Shown here piece by piece: positions 26,685 through 35,732 of a DNA stretch of 64,000 nucleotides (the stretch's first letter is position 1; each line of letters starts with the position of its first letter). A program made the translations under genes and the position numbers. Location of the stretch: the NCBI RefSeq assembly GCF_042679305.1, contig NZ_JBHTMP010000025.1:1-64000 (forward strand), in the 5' to 3' direction. The notes under the pieces were generated by a model that saw only the letters and a program-made list of their open reading frames with translations, did not search any database and was not told the DNA's origin. The DNA is from Micromonospora_H sonneratiae. Lineage in GTDB: Bacteria > Actinomycetota > Actinomycetes > Mycobacteriales > Micromonosporaceae.

Positions 26685-28571
26685 GTGCCACCGACGCTCG
26701 ACCCCGGCGCGAACGCTCCTGGTGCCACCGACCCTGGACGCATCCGGAACTTCTGCATCATCGCCCACATCGACCACGGCAAGTCGACCCTGGCCGACCG
26801 GATGTTGCAGCTCACCGAGGTGGTCGATCCCCGGCAGATGCGCGCGCAGTATCTCGACCGGATGGACATCGAGCGTGAGCGCGGCATCACGATCAAGAGC
26901 CAGGCGGTCCGGATGCCGTGGACCGTACGGGAGGGCGATCGGCAGGGGGAGCACGCCGTCCTCAACATGATCGACACCCCGGGCCACGTGGACTTCACCT
27001 ACGAGGTGTCCCGGTCGCTGGCCGCCTGCGAGGGTGCGGTCCTGCTCGTCGACGCCGCCCAGGGGATCGAGGCCCAGACGCTGGCCAACCTCTACCTGGC
27101 GCTCGAGAACGACCTGCACGTCATCCCGGTGCTCAACAAGATCGACCTGCCGGCCGCCCAGCCGGACAAGTACGCCGAGGAGTTGGCCCACCTGATCGGC
27201 GGCGACCCGGCCGACTGCATCCGGGTCTCCGGTAAGACCGGTGAGGGTGTGCCACATCTGCTCGACGAGATCGTCCGACAGTTCAAGCCGCCGGTCGGCG
27301 AGGCGGCCGACCCGGCCCGCGCGATGATCTTCGACTCGGTGTACGACGTCTACCGGGGCGTGGTCACCTACGTCCGGGTGATCGACGGTCGGATCGAGGC
27401 CCGCGACAAGATCAAGATGATGTCCACCGGCGCGGTGCACGAACTGCTGGAGATCGGGGTGATCTCCCCGGAGATGCAGAAGGCCGACGGGCTCGGTGTG
27501 GGTGAGGTCGGCTACCTCATCACCGGCGTGAAGGACGTCCGGCAGTCCCGGGTCGGTGACACCGTCACCATCAACGCCCGGCCCGCCAGCGAGGCGCTGG
27601 GCGGCTACAAGGACCCGAAGCCGATGGTCTACTCCGGGCTCTACCCGATCGACGGATCGGACTACCCGGCGCTGCGTGAGGCCCTGGACAAGCTCAAGCT
27701 CAACGATGCCGCGCTCAACTACGAACCGGAGACCTCCGGTGCCCTCGGGTTCGGGTTCCGCTGCGGCTTCCTCGGCCTGCTGCACCTGGAGATCATCCGG
27801 GAGCGGCTGGAGCGCGAGTTCGGGCTGGACCTCATCTCGACCGCGCCGAACGTGGTCTACCGGGCCGTCATGGAGGACGGCAACGAGGTGGTCGTCACCA
27901 ACCCCAGCGAGTACCCGACCGGCAAGGTCGCCGAGGTCTACGAGCCGGTGGTCCGGGCCACGGTGCTGACCCCCAACGACTACGTCGGCGCGGTGATGGA
28001 ACTGTGCCAGGGCCGACGCGGCTCGTTGCAGGGCATGGACTACCTCTCCGCCGACCGGGTCGAACTGCGTTACACGCTGCCCCTGGCCGAGATCATCTTT
28101 GACTTCTTCGACCAGCTCAAGAGCCGTACCAAGGGCTATGCGTCGTTGGACTACGAGCCCACGGGACAGCAGAAGTCGGACCTGGTCAAGGTCGACATCC
28201 TGCTGCACGGCGAGGCGGTGGACGCGTTCAGCGCGATCGTGCACAAGGACAAGGCGTACAACTACGGCGTCAACATCGCGGCGAAACTGCGTACGTTGAT
28301 CCCGCGCCAGCAGTTCGAGGTACCGATCCAGGCGGCCATCGGAAACCGGGTGATCGCCCGGGAGACCATCCGCGCCATCCGCAAGGACGTGTTGGCCAAG
28401 TGTTACGGCGGTGACATCAGCCGTAAGCGCAAGCTGCTGGAGAAGCAGAAGGAAGGCAAGAAGCGGATGAAGATGGTCGGCCGGGTCGAGGTCCCGCAGG
28501 AGGCCTTCATCGCCGCCCTCTCCACCTCCGACTCCGGTGACAGCGGCGGCAAGGCCGGCGGAAAGAAGTGA
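26685..28571 (+). CDS. lepA: Elongation factor 4 (LepA)
   Basis: Ribosome-associated GTPase that back-translocates or remodels stalled ribosomes. The 628 residues contain the P-loop AHIDHGKSTLADR (32-44), the switch region RERGITIKSQ, DTPGHVDF and NKIDLP, the EF-G-like domains III and V, and the LepA-specific C-terminal domain with GGDISRKRKLLEKQKEGKKRM. GTG at 26685 gives the usual short polar N-terminus. It overlaps the following NUDIX gene by 4 bases (GTGA). Confidence 0.97.
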   Translation: MPPTLDPGANAPGATDPGRIRNFCIIAHIDHGKSTLADRMLQLTEVVDPRQMRAQYLDRMDIERERGITIKSQAVRMPWTVREGDRQGEHAVLNMIDTPGHVDFTYEVSRSLAACEGAVLLVDAAQGIEAQTLANLYLALENDLHVIPVLNKIDLPAAQPDKYAEELAHLIGGDPADCIRVSGKTGEGVPHLLDEIVRQFKPPVGEAADPARAMIFDSVYDVYRGVVTYVRVIDGRIEARDKIKMMSTGAVHELLEIGVISPEMQKADGLGVGEVGYLITGVKDVRQSRVGDTVTINARPASEALGGYKDPKPMVYSGLYPIDGSDYPALREALDKLKLNDAALNYEPETSGALGFGFRCGFLGLLHLEIIRERLEREFGLDLISTAPNVVYRAVMEDGNEVVVTNPSEYPTGKVAEVYEPVVRATVLTPNDYVGAVMELCQGRRGSLQGMDYLSADRVELRYTLPLAEIIFDFFDQLKSRTKGYASLDYEPTGQQKSDLVKVDILLHGEAVDAFSAIVHKDKAYNYGVNIAAKLRTLIPRQQFEVPIQAAIGNRVIARETIRAIRKDVLAKCYGGDISRKRKLLEKQKEGKKRMKMVGRVEVPQEAFIAALSTSDSGDSGGKAGGKK

Positions 28572-29116
28572 CCCTGCGGGCGTACGGGCCCACCGCCTCC
28601 TTCTGTCCGCGCTGTGCGGCGGCGCTGTCGGTCGCACCACCGACCGACTGCGCCGCCTGTGGCTACCGACTCTTCGTCAACGCCCGGCCCAGCGGCGGGG
28701 TGATCGTGCTCGACGGTGGGCCGGGCGAGTTACGGTTCCTGGCGCTGCGGCGGGCGGCGCAACCGAGGGCCGGCCGGTGGGAGCTGCCGGGCGGCTTCTG
28801 CGAAGGTGCCGAACACCCCGCCGACACTGCGGTACGTGAGGCTCACGAGGAACTCGGTGTCGGGATTGTCCTGGGCGACCTGGTCGGCATGTACGTGGGC
28901 GAGTACGAGTTCCAGGGCGAGACGGTGCCCGTACTCGACATGTTCTTCCTGGCCACGCTCGGTGCCGGCAAGATCACCCTGGACCCGGCGGAGTCGTCCG
29001 ACATGTGCTGGTTCCCGCTGGACGCGCCGCCGGCCCTGGCGTTCGACACGATGGACAGTGCGATCAGGGATGCGGCGCACCGATTGGGGTTGCGGACGGT
29101 GACCGGTCCGGTTTGA
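28568..29116 (+). CDS. NUDIX hydrolase with zinc ribbon
   Basis: 182 residues. An N-terminal zinc ribbon (CPRC at 13-16 and CAAC at 28-31) is followed by a Nudix domain with the box GGFCEGAEHPADTAVREAHEELG, complete for metal binding. Zinc-ribbon Nudix proteins often act on NAD-type or ADP-ribose substrates, but the substrate is not known here. Coupled to lepA by a GTGA overlap. It contains a TTA codon at 28730-28732. Confidence 0.9.
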   Translation: MTLRAYGPTASFCPRCAAALSVAPPTDCAACGYRLFVNARPSGGVIVLDGGPGELRFLALRRAAQPRAGRWELPGGFCEGAEHPADTAVREAHEELGVGIVLGDLVGMYVGEYEFQGETVPVLDMFFLATLGAGKITLDPAESSDMCWFPLDAPPALAFDTMDSAIRDAAHRLGLRTVTGPV

Positions 29117-29182
29117 TTTTCCCGGCGGTCGGGAACTTAGGGGTCACCAACAAGCGTGGCAGACCCCCGGAGGAGGACCGTC

Positions 29183-29470
29183 ATGGAACTCACCCTTACC
29201 GGCATTCTTACCGCACTCATCGTCGGGCTGATCGTTGGCGCGCTTGGTCGTCTGGTCATCCCGGGCCGCCAGAGCATGCCGATCTGGCTGCACATGCTCA
29301 TCGGTGTCGGTGCAGCCCTGCTCGGTACCGTGCTTGCCCGAGCCATGGGCATCGCCACCGAGACCGCCGGTGTCGACTGGGCGGAGCTGCTCGTCCAGGT
29401 CGTGCTGGCCGCCCTCGCGGTGGCTCTGGTATCGGGAATCGGTGGGCGACGCAGCGTGAGTCGCTACTGA
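29183..29470 (+). CDS. GlsB/YeaQ/YmgE family membrane protein
   Basis: 95 residues with three hydrophobic segments (about 6-27, 35-56, 67-88) and the glycine pattern GLIVGALGRLVIPGRQ, typical of the transglycosylase-associated (YeaQ) family, often stress-induced and of unknown function. GGAGGAGG precedes the ATG at 29183 at good spacing. A 22-bp stem-loop follows at 29490. Confidence 0.9.
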   Translation: MELTLTGILTALIVGLIVGALGRLVIPGRQSMPIWLHMLIGVGAALLGTVLARAMGIATETAGVDWAELLVQVVLAALAVALVSGIGGRRSVSRY

Positions 29471-29489
29471 CGACCCTCATCGCAGACCG

Positions 29490-29535
29490 AATGGTTGCGG
29501 CCCCGTCGCTGGACAGCGACGGGGCCGCAACCATT
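29490..29535. terminator. Bidirectional 22-bp stem-loop
   Basis: Arms 29490-29511 and 29514-29535 are perfectly complementary. It lies between convergent genes ending at 29470 and 29547; its flanking A and T bases fit use from both sides. Confidence 0.9.
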
Positions 29536-29546
29536 ATGGAGACTGC

Positions 29547-30458
29547 TCAGCGGAGCCAGGGGATGCTGCGATCGAGCAGATCGCGCTCCTTGAGCTCCTT
29601 ACGCAGCGGAATCTCGTTGTCGATGTAGCCGTCCCAGTTGATGCCCCAGTAGTTCGCGGTGTGCGTACCCTCACCGCAGAGCTGGCGCTGCACCGGGGTG
29701 CGGTTGGCCCACCACTCGCCGTCCTTGTCGATGTGCAGTTCGTCGAGGGGGCGGATCCACCGGTAGGTGTAGCCGACGAAGAGCATCTTGCGGGTGATGG
29801 TTGACAGGTTCGTCGAGCGGGAGTGCCACTGCCGGCGGTCGAAGATGAACGCGTCGCCGGGGTTGGCGGTGATCTCGACCGTGCCCTCCGGGTCCGGGTT
29901 GTGCACGGTGAGGTCTTCCGGCCGGTCCAGGGAGTTCCACAGGTGGCTGCCCGGGATCACCTTCGTCGCACCCCGGCCGGTCTCCGACAGGTCGGAGAGG
30001 ACGTACGCCACCTTCAGCGAGAACATCGGGCGGGGCAGGTTCGGGTCCATCGTCTCCGGGTCGGAGTTCTGCCGGTACCCGTCCTGGTGCCAACCCCAGT
30101 ACGGCTTCTCCGGCTCAGCTGCCGGGGGAGTCACGTCGAGGTGGTTGTGGTGCGAGTAGATGTTCCACCCGGCCAGTCCCCACATGTACGGGAACGCGAT
30201 CGGGTGGGTGAGTAGTTCACCGAAGAGTTCGTCGCGCTCCAGGAAGCCCAGCAGGTGCAGGGTGCCGTCCTTGGTGGTACGGCCAGCGGCCCGCTCCTCG
30301 GCGTAGACGCGGTCGACGGCCGCCTCCAACGCCGCGCGGTGGTCCTCGGTCAGGACATTACGCAGTAGCAGGAAGCCCTGCTCGTGGAATTCCTTGCGAT
30401 CGGCGTCGCTGATCGGCTCGTATCCGGTCCGGCCACCATAATCGAACACCGCGTCCAT
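29547..30458 (-). CDS. Phytanoyl-CoA dioxygenase family protein
   Basis: Predicted Fe(II)/2-oxoglutarate-dependent oxygenase of 303 residues. The iron triad is visible as WHQDGY (H and D) and QWHSRSTN (second H), with R at about residue 240 for 2-oxoglutarate. The family includes ectoine hydroxylase and natural-product halogenase/hydroxylase enzymes; no ectABC or biosynthetic genes are adjacent, so the substrate is open. GGAAAGGG precedes the ATG at 30458. It appears to be a single-gene unit. Confidence 0.88.
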   Translation of the reverse strand: MDAVFDYGGRTGYEPISDADRKEFHEQGFLLLRNVLTEDHRAALEAAVDRVYAEERAAGRTTKDGTLHLLGFLERDELFGELLTHPIAFPYMWGLAGWNIYSHHNHLDVTPPAAEPEKPYWGWHQDGYRQNSDPETMDPNLPRPMFSLKVAYVLSDLSETGRGATKVIPGSHLWNSLDRPEDLTVHNPDPEGTVEITANPGDAFIFDRRQWHSRSTNLSTITRKMLFVGYTYRWIRPLDELHIDKDGEWWANRTPVQRQLCGEGTHTANYWGINWDGYIDNEIPLRKELKERDLLDRSIPWLR

Positions 30459-30703
30459 CCCTTTCCATCGGTGGAGCCTTTTCTAGGCGCACACAGGTTG
30501 CCGATCGTAGCTCGCGGCCCTGTGGCTGATCGCCCGTGTTCCGGTCAACGGGGACGATGCGACCGAGCCGCTACGAAGGAGAGCCGGCCGGTGACTGCGG
30601 GTTACCCATTGTGAGGGTGGAGCTGCTTAAATCCGTATTTGCCGGGTCTTGCGGTAACTGCGAGTAGGGGTATTGAAAAGTTGGGACGTGTGACCGCGAA
30701 ATG

Positions 30704-31567
30704 TCACACCTCGGCGAACACCTCGGCGATGACCACGCCGGGAATGGTCACCTCGCCAGTGACGCGGGTCCATTCGCCATTCTTGGCGGTCCATTCCTGG
30801 TCACCGAAGCGCACCCGCTTCACCCCGTGGTCACTGGCGTGGGAGACGAGCCAGTGTGCGTACCGCCATCCGGTTCGGGGGTCGGCGGCCTGGACGGCCA
30901 GGCCGGTGAGATCAGCCGGCGAAGTGAACTCCAGCCGTCCCCAGTCCAGCTTCAACCCGTCGGTCAGGGCAGTCGCCGCCGCGTTGCCCCGCATCGCCGG
31001 CTGCTGCCCGACCGTGCAGGCCACGGCGCTGGTGGCGTTTCCCAGCAGGGCGCGGGTCAGCACCTCCGACTCGTCCGCCCACTTCTCGTACGCCTCCGGG
31101 TAGGCCGAACGTTGCACCGCCTGGGCCGCATCGGTCACGCGCATCTGCTCCCAGCCGCGTACCTTCTTCAGCGCCGCGTAGAACCGGTTCGCCGCGTACC
31201 GGGGGTCGCGGATCTGCTCCGGAGTACCCCAACCCTGGCTCGGGCGTTGCTGGAACAGGCCCACCGAGTCGCGGTCGCCCCCGGTCAGGTTCTCCAGTTT
31301 GGACTCCTGGAACGCGGTGGCGAGGGCGACCACGACCGCCCGTTCCGGCATCTTGCGACGTACGCCGATCGCGGCGATTGTCGCCGCGTGGGCCATTTGT
31401 TCGGCAGTGAGGTAAACCTTGCCGTCTGCCTGTACGGTGCAGCCCCGGACGACCGTGGGGATCGGTAGTTGGTGTCGGAGTGGTCCGAGGCTCAGATAAA
31501 GGCCGATTCCGACAACTATTGCCAGTACTACGGCTCCTGCCACCAATGCCCGAATCCGCACTGACAC
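30704..31567 (-). CDS. Secreted or membrane-anchored lysozyme-like protein
   Basis: 287 residues. Residues about 5-30 (RALVAGAVVLAIVVGIGLYLSL) form an N-terminal membrane anchor or signal. Residues about 60-130 carry MAHAATIAAIGVRRKMPERAVVVALATAFQESKLENL and GDRDSVGLFQQRPSQGWGT, a lysozyme/transglycosylase-like pattern frequent in actinobacterial secreted proteins, with E in FQES as candidate catalytic acid. Start is probably GTG at 31567 (or 31561); the longer frame is out. TACGAT lies 20 bases upstream. A GTGTGAC/GTCACAC stem covers the stop codon. Confidence 0.8.
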   Translation of the reverse strand: MSVRIRALVAGAVVLAIVVGIGLYLSLGPLRHQLPIPTVVRGCTVQADGKVYLTAEQMAHAATIAAIGVRRKMPERAVVVALATAFQESKLENLTGGDRDSVGLFQQRPSQGWGTPEQIRDPRYAANRFYAALKKVRGWEQMRVTDAAQAVQRSAYPEAYEKWADESEVLTRALLGNATSAVACTVGQQPAMRGNAAATALTDGLKLDWGRLEFTSPADLTGLAVQAADPRTGWRYAHWLVSHASDHGVKRVRFGDQEWTAKNGEWTRVTGEVTIPGVVIAEVFAEV

Positions 31568-31673
31568 CCCCACGCTCGCTTGCGTGCCATCGTACGTCCG
31601 GGGCCAAGCAAAGATCACCGGTTGCGAAGGGTACGAGCAGGATCGGGCGATCCGCTCCGGTTCACCGGTCCAA

Positions 31674-32459
31674 TCAGGTTGGTGGCACCCAACGGGCCGG
31701 CCGCTTCTCCCGAAGGGCGATGATGCCCTCGCGTCCCTCCTCGGAACGGAAGAAACGGGTCGAGCGGGCGGAGAGGTCGGCCAGATCGGCCCGGAAGTCG
31801 GTCGGGGCACTCCGGCGCAGCAGCTCCTTGGCGCCGGCCAGTGCCCCCGGTGCGCCCCGCAGCAGCGCCGCGCAGTAGGCGGCCACGGTCGAGTCGAGTT
31901 CGTCGGCGGCGGTGGCCCTGGTGACCAGGCCGATCTGCTCAGCCCGCCGGCCGTCGAAGGTCTCCCCGGTCAGGTACAGCTCGGCGGCGGCCCGGGGGCT
32001 CAGCCTGGGCAGCACGGTGGCGGAGATGACGGCCGGGATCACGCCGATCCGTACCTCGGTGAAGGCGAAGGTCGCCGCCACCGAGCAGACCGCGATGTCG
32101 GCTGCCGCGATGAGGCCCAGGCCGCCCGCGCGGGCCGGGCCGGCCACCCGTGCCACCACCGGCTTCGGGCACTCCCAGATCATCGCCAGCACGTCACCGA
32201 GCATCGCGGCCGGTACGGTGCCGCTGTCGAACGCCGCCGCGGTCTCCTTCAGGTCGGCGCCGGAGCAGAACACCGGGCCGGTGTGGGAGAGCACCACCGC
32301 GCGGACCGAGTCGTCCGCGATCGCGGTCTCCAGGGCGGTCAGCAGCTGCGTCATCAGTGGGGTGGAGAGCGCGTTGCGGTTGTGTGCGCTGTCCAACGTG
32401 AGCGTGGTCACGCCGGATGTGGTCGACACCCGGACGAGCGGGTCAGGCTCTTCGGTCAT
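31674..32459 (-). CDS. Enoyl-CoA hydratase/isomerase family protein
   Basis: Crotonase-fold protein of 261 residues. Oxyanion-hole segments HTGPVFCSGADLKE and VARVAGPARAGGLGLIAAADIAV are present; the usual second glutamate position falls in AFTEVRIGVIPAV. It could be an enoyl-CoA hydratase of fatty acid or branched-chain degradation, not further resolvable. The ATG at 32459 is leaderless (TAGTGT 6 bases upstream), sharing an 18-base divergent promoter gap with hemW. Confidence 0.92.
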   Translation of the reverse strand: MTEEPDPLVRVSTTSGVTTLTLDSAHNRNALSTPLMTQLLTALETAIADDSVRAVVLSHTGPVFCSGADLKETAAAFDSGTVPAAMLGDVLAMIWECPKPVVARVAGPARAGGLGLIAAADIAVCSVAATFAFTEVRIGVIPAVISATVLPRLSPRAAAELYLTGETFDGRRAEQIGLVTRATAADELDSTVAAYCAALLRGAPGALAGAKELLRRSAPTDFRADLADLSARSTRFFRSEEGREGIIALREKRPARWVPPT

Positions 32460-32463
32460 GCGG

Positions 32464-32477
32464 GCACACTAGTGTGC
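32464..32477. promoter_or_regulatory. Palindromic divergent promoter
   Basis: The 18 bases between the two divergent ATGs contain the perfect 14-bp palindrome GCACACTAGTGTGC. It supplies TAGTGT on both strands: 6 bases before the enoyl-CoA hydratase ATG and 2 bases before the hemW ATG. Any protein bound here would block both genes. Confidence 0.55.
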
Positions 32478-33701
32478 ATGCCCGCTGTGCTCCCAGAAGG
32501 TGAACCCGTACCCGAGGACGGGTCGCTGCCCGCCACCGCGCTCGTCTCGGTCGGCGCGCGTGGTTTCGGGGTCTATGTCCATGTTCCGTTCTGTGCCAGC
32601 CGGTGTGGTTACTGCGACTTCAACACCTACACGGCCAGCGAGTTGGGTGGTGGTGCGAGCCGGGAGGGGTACGCCGACACGGTGCTGGCCGAACTGGCCC
32701 TGGCCCGTCGGGTCCTGGCCGACCAGCCGCCACGCCGGGTGGAGACCGTCTTCGTCGGCGGTGGAACCCCGACCCTGCTGCCCGCCGACGATCTCGCCCG
32801 GATCCTGGACGGCATCGACCGTACCTGGGGGCTGGCACCTGACGCCGAGGTCACCACGGAGGCCAACCCCGAGTCCGTGACGCCGGAGTCGTTGAAGACG
32901 CTGCGGGCCGCCGGCTACACCCGGATCTCGCTGGGCATGCAGTCGGCCGCCGCCGGGGTGCTGGCGGTGCTCGACCGTCGACACACGGCCGGCCGGGCCA
33001 CGGCCGCAGCGGCGGAGGCCCGGGACGCCGGGTTCGACCATGTCAACCTGGACCTGATCTACGGCACGCCGGGGGAGACCGAGGAGGACTTCGCTGCCTC
33101 ACTGGGCGAGGTGATCGCCGCCGGGGTCGACCACGTCAGCGCGTACGCCCTGATCGTGGAGGACGGCACCCGGTTGGCCGCGCGGATGCGTCGGGGTGAG
33201 CTGCCGTACCCGAGCGACGACGTCGCGGCCGACCGCTACCTGGCCGCGGAGGCCGCTCTGTCCGCCGCCGGGTTCTCCTGGTACGAGGTGTCCAACTGGG
33301 CCCGTACACCGGCCGCCCGGTGCCGGCACAACCTGCTCTACTGGACGGGCGGGGACTGGTGGGGCCTCGGCCCGGGGGCACACAGCCACGTCGGCGGGGT
33401 GCGCTGGTGGAACGTGAAGCATCCGACGACGTACGCCGCCCGACTGGCGGCTGGAACGTCCCCGGGGCACGGTCGTGAGCTGCTCTCGGCCGAGGACCAG
33501 CGGGTGGAGGACGTGATGCTGCGGCTACGCCTGGCCGGTGGGCTGCCGCTGGACACGCTGGACGGGGCCGGGCGGGTCGGAGCCGACCGGGCACTGGAGT
33601 ACGGGTTGCTGGCGGAGCCGGACTTCCGAGCCGGTCGGGCCGTGCTCACCCTGCGTGGACGGCTCCTGGCCGACGCGGTGGTCCGGGATCTGTTGCCCTG
33701 A
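32478..33701 (+). CDS. hemW: Heme chaperone HemW (HemN-like radical SAM)
   Basis: Radical SAM protein of 407 residues, formerly called coproporphyrinogen III oxidase HemN-like, now a heme-transfer chaperone. The cluster motif is CASRCGYCDF (C-x3-C-x2-C), with GGGTPTLL and the C-terminal HemN domain following, including ALEYGLLAE. The family lacks the extra Cys of true HemN, consistent with HemW. The ATG at 32478 suits alignment; GTG at 32487 is possible given the -10 position. lepA-hemW-hrcA order is the actinobacterial norm. Confidence 0.93.
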   Translation: MPAVLPEGEPVPEDGSLPATALVSVGARGFGVYVHVPFCASRCGYCDFNTYTASELGGGASREGYADTVLAELALARRVLADQPPRRVETVFVGGGTPTLLPADDLARILDGIDRTWGLAPDAEVTTEANPESVTPESLKTLRAAGYTRISLGMQSAAAGVLAVLDRRHTAGRATAAAAEARDAGFDHVNLDLIYGTPGETEEDFAASLGEVIAAGVDHVSAYALIVEDGTRLAARMRRGELPYPSDDVAADRYLAAEAALSAAGFSWYEVSNWARTPAARCRHNLLYWTGGDWWGLGPGAHSHVGGVRWWNVKHPTTYAARLAAGTSPGHGRELLSAEDQRVEDVMLRLRLAGGLPLDTLDGAGRVGADRALEYGLLAEPDFRAGRAVLTLRGRLLADAVVRDLLP

Positions 33702-33773
33702 CGATCGCCCGGGCGGGCGGACCGGTGTACCGCCGCGCCCGGGATCCGTCAGCGGAACTGATCGACCGGAACG

Positions 33774-34436
33774 TCACTTAACGAAGTTGTAGGTCATCGG
33801 GTAGCGGTAGAGCAGCCCTTCGTTGGCCTTGACGCCACCGATGATCCCGAAGATCACCGGCACCAGGAAGACCAGCATCGGTACGAAGAACAGGATGCCG
33901 CAGGTGACCGTGGCCAGCACATAGCCCAGCGCGGTGGCGATGGCCCAGGTGATCTGGAAGTTCAGCGCCGCCACCGAGTGCGCCCGGACGGTCGGCGACT
34001 GCGGTCCCTTGGCCATCATCGCGATCAGTGGACCGACCCAGCCCAGCAGGCCACCGCCGACGAAGACGCCGACCGGACCGAGGAAGTGGGCCAGCAGGGA
34101 CCAGGTCTTGTCGTCACTGCTGGGGTAGCCGGCCGGGGTCGGGCCACCGCCGTAGTAGCCGCCGCCGGGTGGGTACCCGCCCGGTGGCGGATAGTCGCCG
34201 GGCGGGGGATAACCACCGGGGGGCGGATAGTTCCCGCCGGGTGGCGGTGCCTCGTACTGGGGCGCCTGGTACTGGGGCGCCTCGTACTGCGTCGGCTCGG
34301 CCGGCGGCGGGGCGTGTCCGGGTGAGGGTGCCTCGCCCGGCATCGAGTAGGACGCTGGGGATACGGGAGGTGAGGTCGGGTCCGGTGGCGTGGCCTCGTA
34401 GCCGCCTTCACCAGGAGGGCGAGGTGGTTCTGTCAT
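33774..34436 (-). CDS. DUF4870 membrane protein
   Basis: 220 residues. The N-terminal half (1-105) is Pro/Gly/Tyr-rich with PPPGGYPPPG-type repeats; the C-terminal half has four membrane segments (about 115-215) with the DUF4870 signature HFLGPVGVFVGGGLLGWVGPLI and VRAHSVAALNFQITW. Function unknown; such proteins are common in Gram-positives and may act in membrane organisation. The start is ATG at 34436; TACCCT lies 13 bases upstream. Confidence 0.9.
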   Translation of the reverse strand: MTEPPRPPGEGGYEATPPDPTSPPVSPASYSMPGEAPSPGHAPPPAEPTQYEAPQYQAPQYEAPPPGGNYPPPGGYPPPGDYPPPGGYPPGGGYYGGGPTPAGYPSSDDKTWSLLAHFLGPVGVFVGGGLLGWVGPLIAMMAKGPQSPTVRAHSVAALNFQITWAIATALGYVLATVTCGILFFVPMLVFLVPVIFGIIGGVKANEGLLYRYPMTYNFVK

Positions 34437-34542
34437 AAACGTCACGCTAAGGGTAGGACACAAGTGATGCCAGACCGGTTGTCGACAGTTTCGCTGGACA
34501 ACCGGGTGCTGGAGGGTAAGTGATCATCGCGTTGGGTGCCAC

Positions 34543-34570
34543 TTGGACGTAGACTGGCACTCGCTACAGT
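34543..34570 (+). promoter_or_regulatory. Promoter of hrcA-dnaJ
   Basis: TTGGAC (34543-34548) and TACAGT (34565-34570) with a 16-bp spacer, a good housekeeping-sigma promoter. It overlaps the CIRCE operator, so HrcA binding should block RNA polymerase. Confidence 0.7.
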
Positions 34571-34580
34571 CGAGTGCCAG
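34554..34580. promoter_or_regulatory. CIRCE operator for HrcA
   Basis: CTGGCACTC-N9-GAGTGCCAG, a perfect 9-bp inverted repeat matching the CIRCE consensus core GCACTC-N9-GAGTGC. Situated 49 bases before hrcA, indicating autoregulated heat-shock control of hrcA-dnaJ. Confidence 0.95.
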
Positions 34581-34628
34581 TCCCCCGCGTTGTGGCGTCA
34601 CCGGGCTAGAGTCGGCAGGGAGGTGAAG

Positions 34629-35654
34629 ATGGGGCTCGATGATCGCAAGCTCGACGTGCTCCGCGCGATCGTCGAGGACTACGTCGCCACCCAGGAGCCG
34701 GTCGGCAGCAAGGCGCTCGTCGAACGGCACCAGCTCGGCGTGTCGCCGGCCACCGTGCGTAACGACATGGCGGTGCTGGAGGACGAGGGCTACATCCGGC
34801 AGCCGCACACCAGCGCCGGTCGGGTACCCACCGACCGGGGCTACCGACTCTTCGTCGACCGGCTCTCCCGGGTCAAACCGCTCACCCCGGCCGAGCGTCG
34901 GGCGATCGAACGGTTCCTGGTGGGCGCGGTCGACCTGGACGACGTGGTGCACCGTACGGTCCGACTGCTGGCCCAGTTGACCCGGCAGGTCGCCGTCGTG
35001 CAGTACCCGAGTCTGGCCCGCTCGTCGGTCCGGCACCTGGAACTGGTGCCGATCTCCACGACCAGGCTGATGGTCGTCATGATCGCTGACACCGGCCGGG
35101 TCGAGCAGCGGCTGGTCGAGTTGCCCGCTCCGCTGCCGGTCGACGACGTCACCGACCTGCGTCGGGTGGTCAACGAGAAACTGGTCGGCAACCGGTTGAC
35201 CGACACCCCGCCGTTGGTCCAGGCGCTGGTCGAGGAGGTGGCGCCGCACCTGCGCGGTGCCATGACCACCCTGTCCACGGTGTTGTTGGAGACCCTCGTC
35301 GAGCGGCACGAGGAACGGATCGCACTGGCGGGTACGGCCAACCTCACCCGGGGCGGCGTCCTCGACTTCCAGGGGTCCCTGCGACCGATCCTCGAGGCCC
35401 TTGAGGAAGAGGTCGTGCTGCTCAAACTGATCGGCGAGGCTGAACCCAGCAGCACGCTGCGGGTCCGCATCGGCGACGAGAACGAGATCGACAACCTGCG
35501 GTCGACCTCGGTGGTCAGCACCGGGTACGGCCCGGGTGCCACCATCGTGGGCGGTTTGGGAGTACTTGGCCCAACCCGGATGGACTACCCCGGCACCATC
35601 GCCACCGTTCGTGCCGTGGCACGCTACGTAGGCGACCTGTTAGCGCAGAATTGA
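34629..35654 (+). CDS. hrcA: Heat-inducible transcription repressor HrcA
   Basis: Repressor of chaperone genes through CIRCE. The 341 residues have the winged-helix N-terminus LDVLRAIVEDYVATQEPVGSKALVER and ATVRNDMAVLEDEGYIRQPHTSAGRVPTD, then the HrcA GAF-like domain ending in GVLGPTRMDYPGTIATVRAVARYV. The ATG at 34629 has GGGAGGTGAAG upstream. A TTA codon is at 35640-35642. dnaJ follows 78 bases later. Confidence 0.97.
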   Translation: MGLDDRKLDVLRAIVEDYVATQEPVGSKALVERHQLGVSPATVRNDMAVLEDEGYIRQPHTSAGRVPTDRGYRLFVDRLSRVKPLTPAERRAIERFLVGAVDLDDVVHRTVRLLAQLTRQVAVVQYPSLARSSVRHLELVPISTTRLMVVMIADTGRVEQRLVELPAPLPVDDVTDLRRVVNEKLVGNRLTDTPPLVQALVEEVAPHLRGAMTTLSTVLLETLVERHEERIALAGTANLTRGGVLDFQGSLRPILEALEEEVVLLKLIGEAEPSSTLRVRIGDENEIDNLRSTSVVSTGYGPGATIVGGLGVLGPTRMDYPGTIATVRAVARYVGDLLAQN

Positions 35655-35732
35655 CCACATCCGTACTGGCCGAATCCGACCTGAGACGGCCGGCGGACGG
35701 CACGCGAGACAGACATGAGGACACGGAACGCA

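Noticed and set aside
30590..30613. Seven-codon frame with a GAAGGAG site
   Set aside because: Too short to judge and followed by no regulated gene on the same strand.
30688..30709. TGTGAC-N8-GTCACA, looks like a CRP site
   Set aside because: Spacer is too long for CRP (consensus N6) and it covers a stop codon; more likely a small terminator stem.
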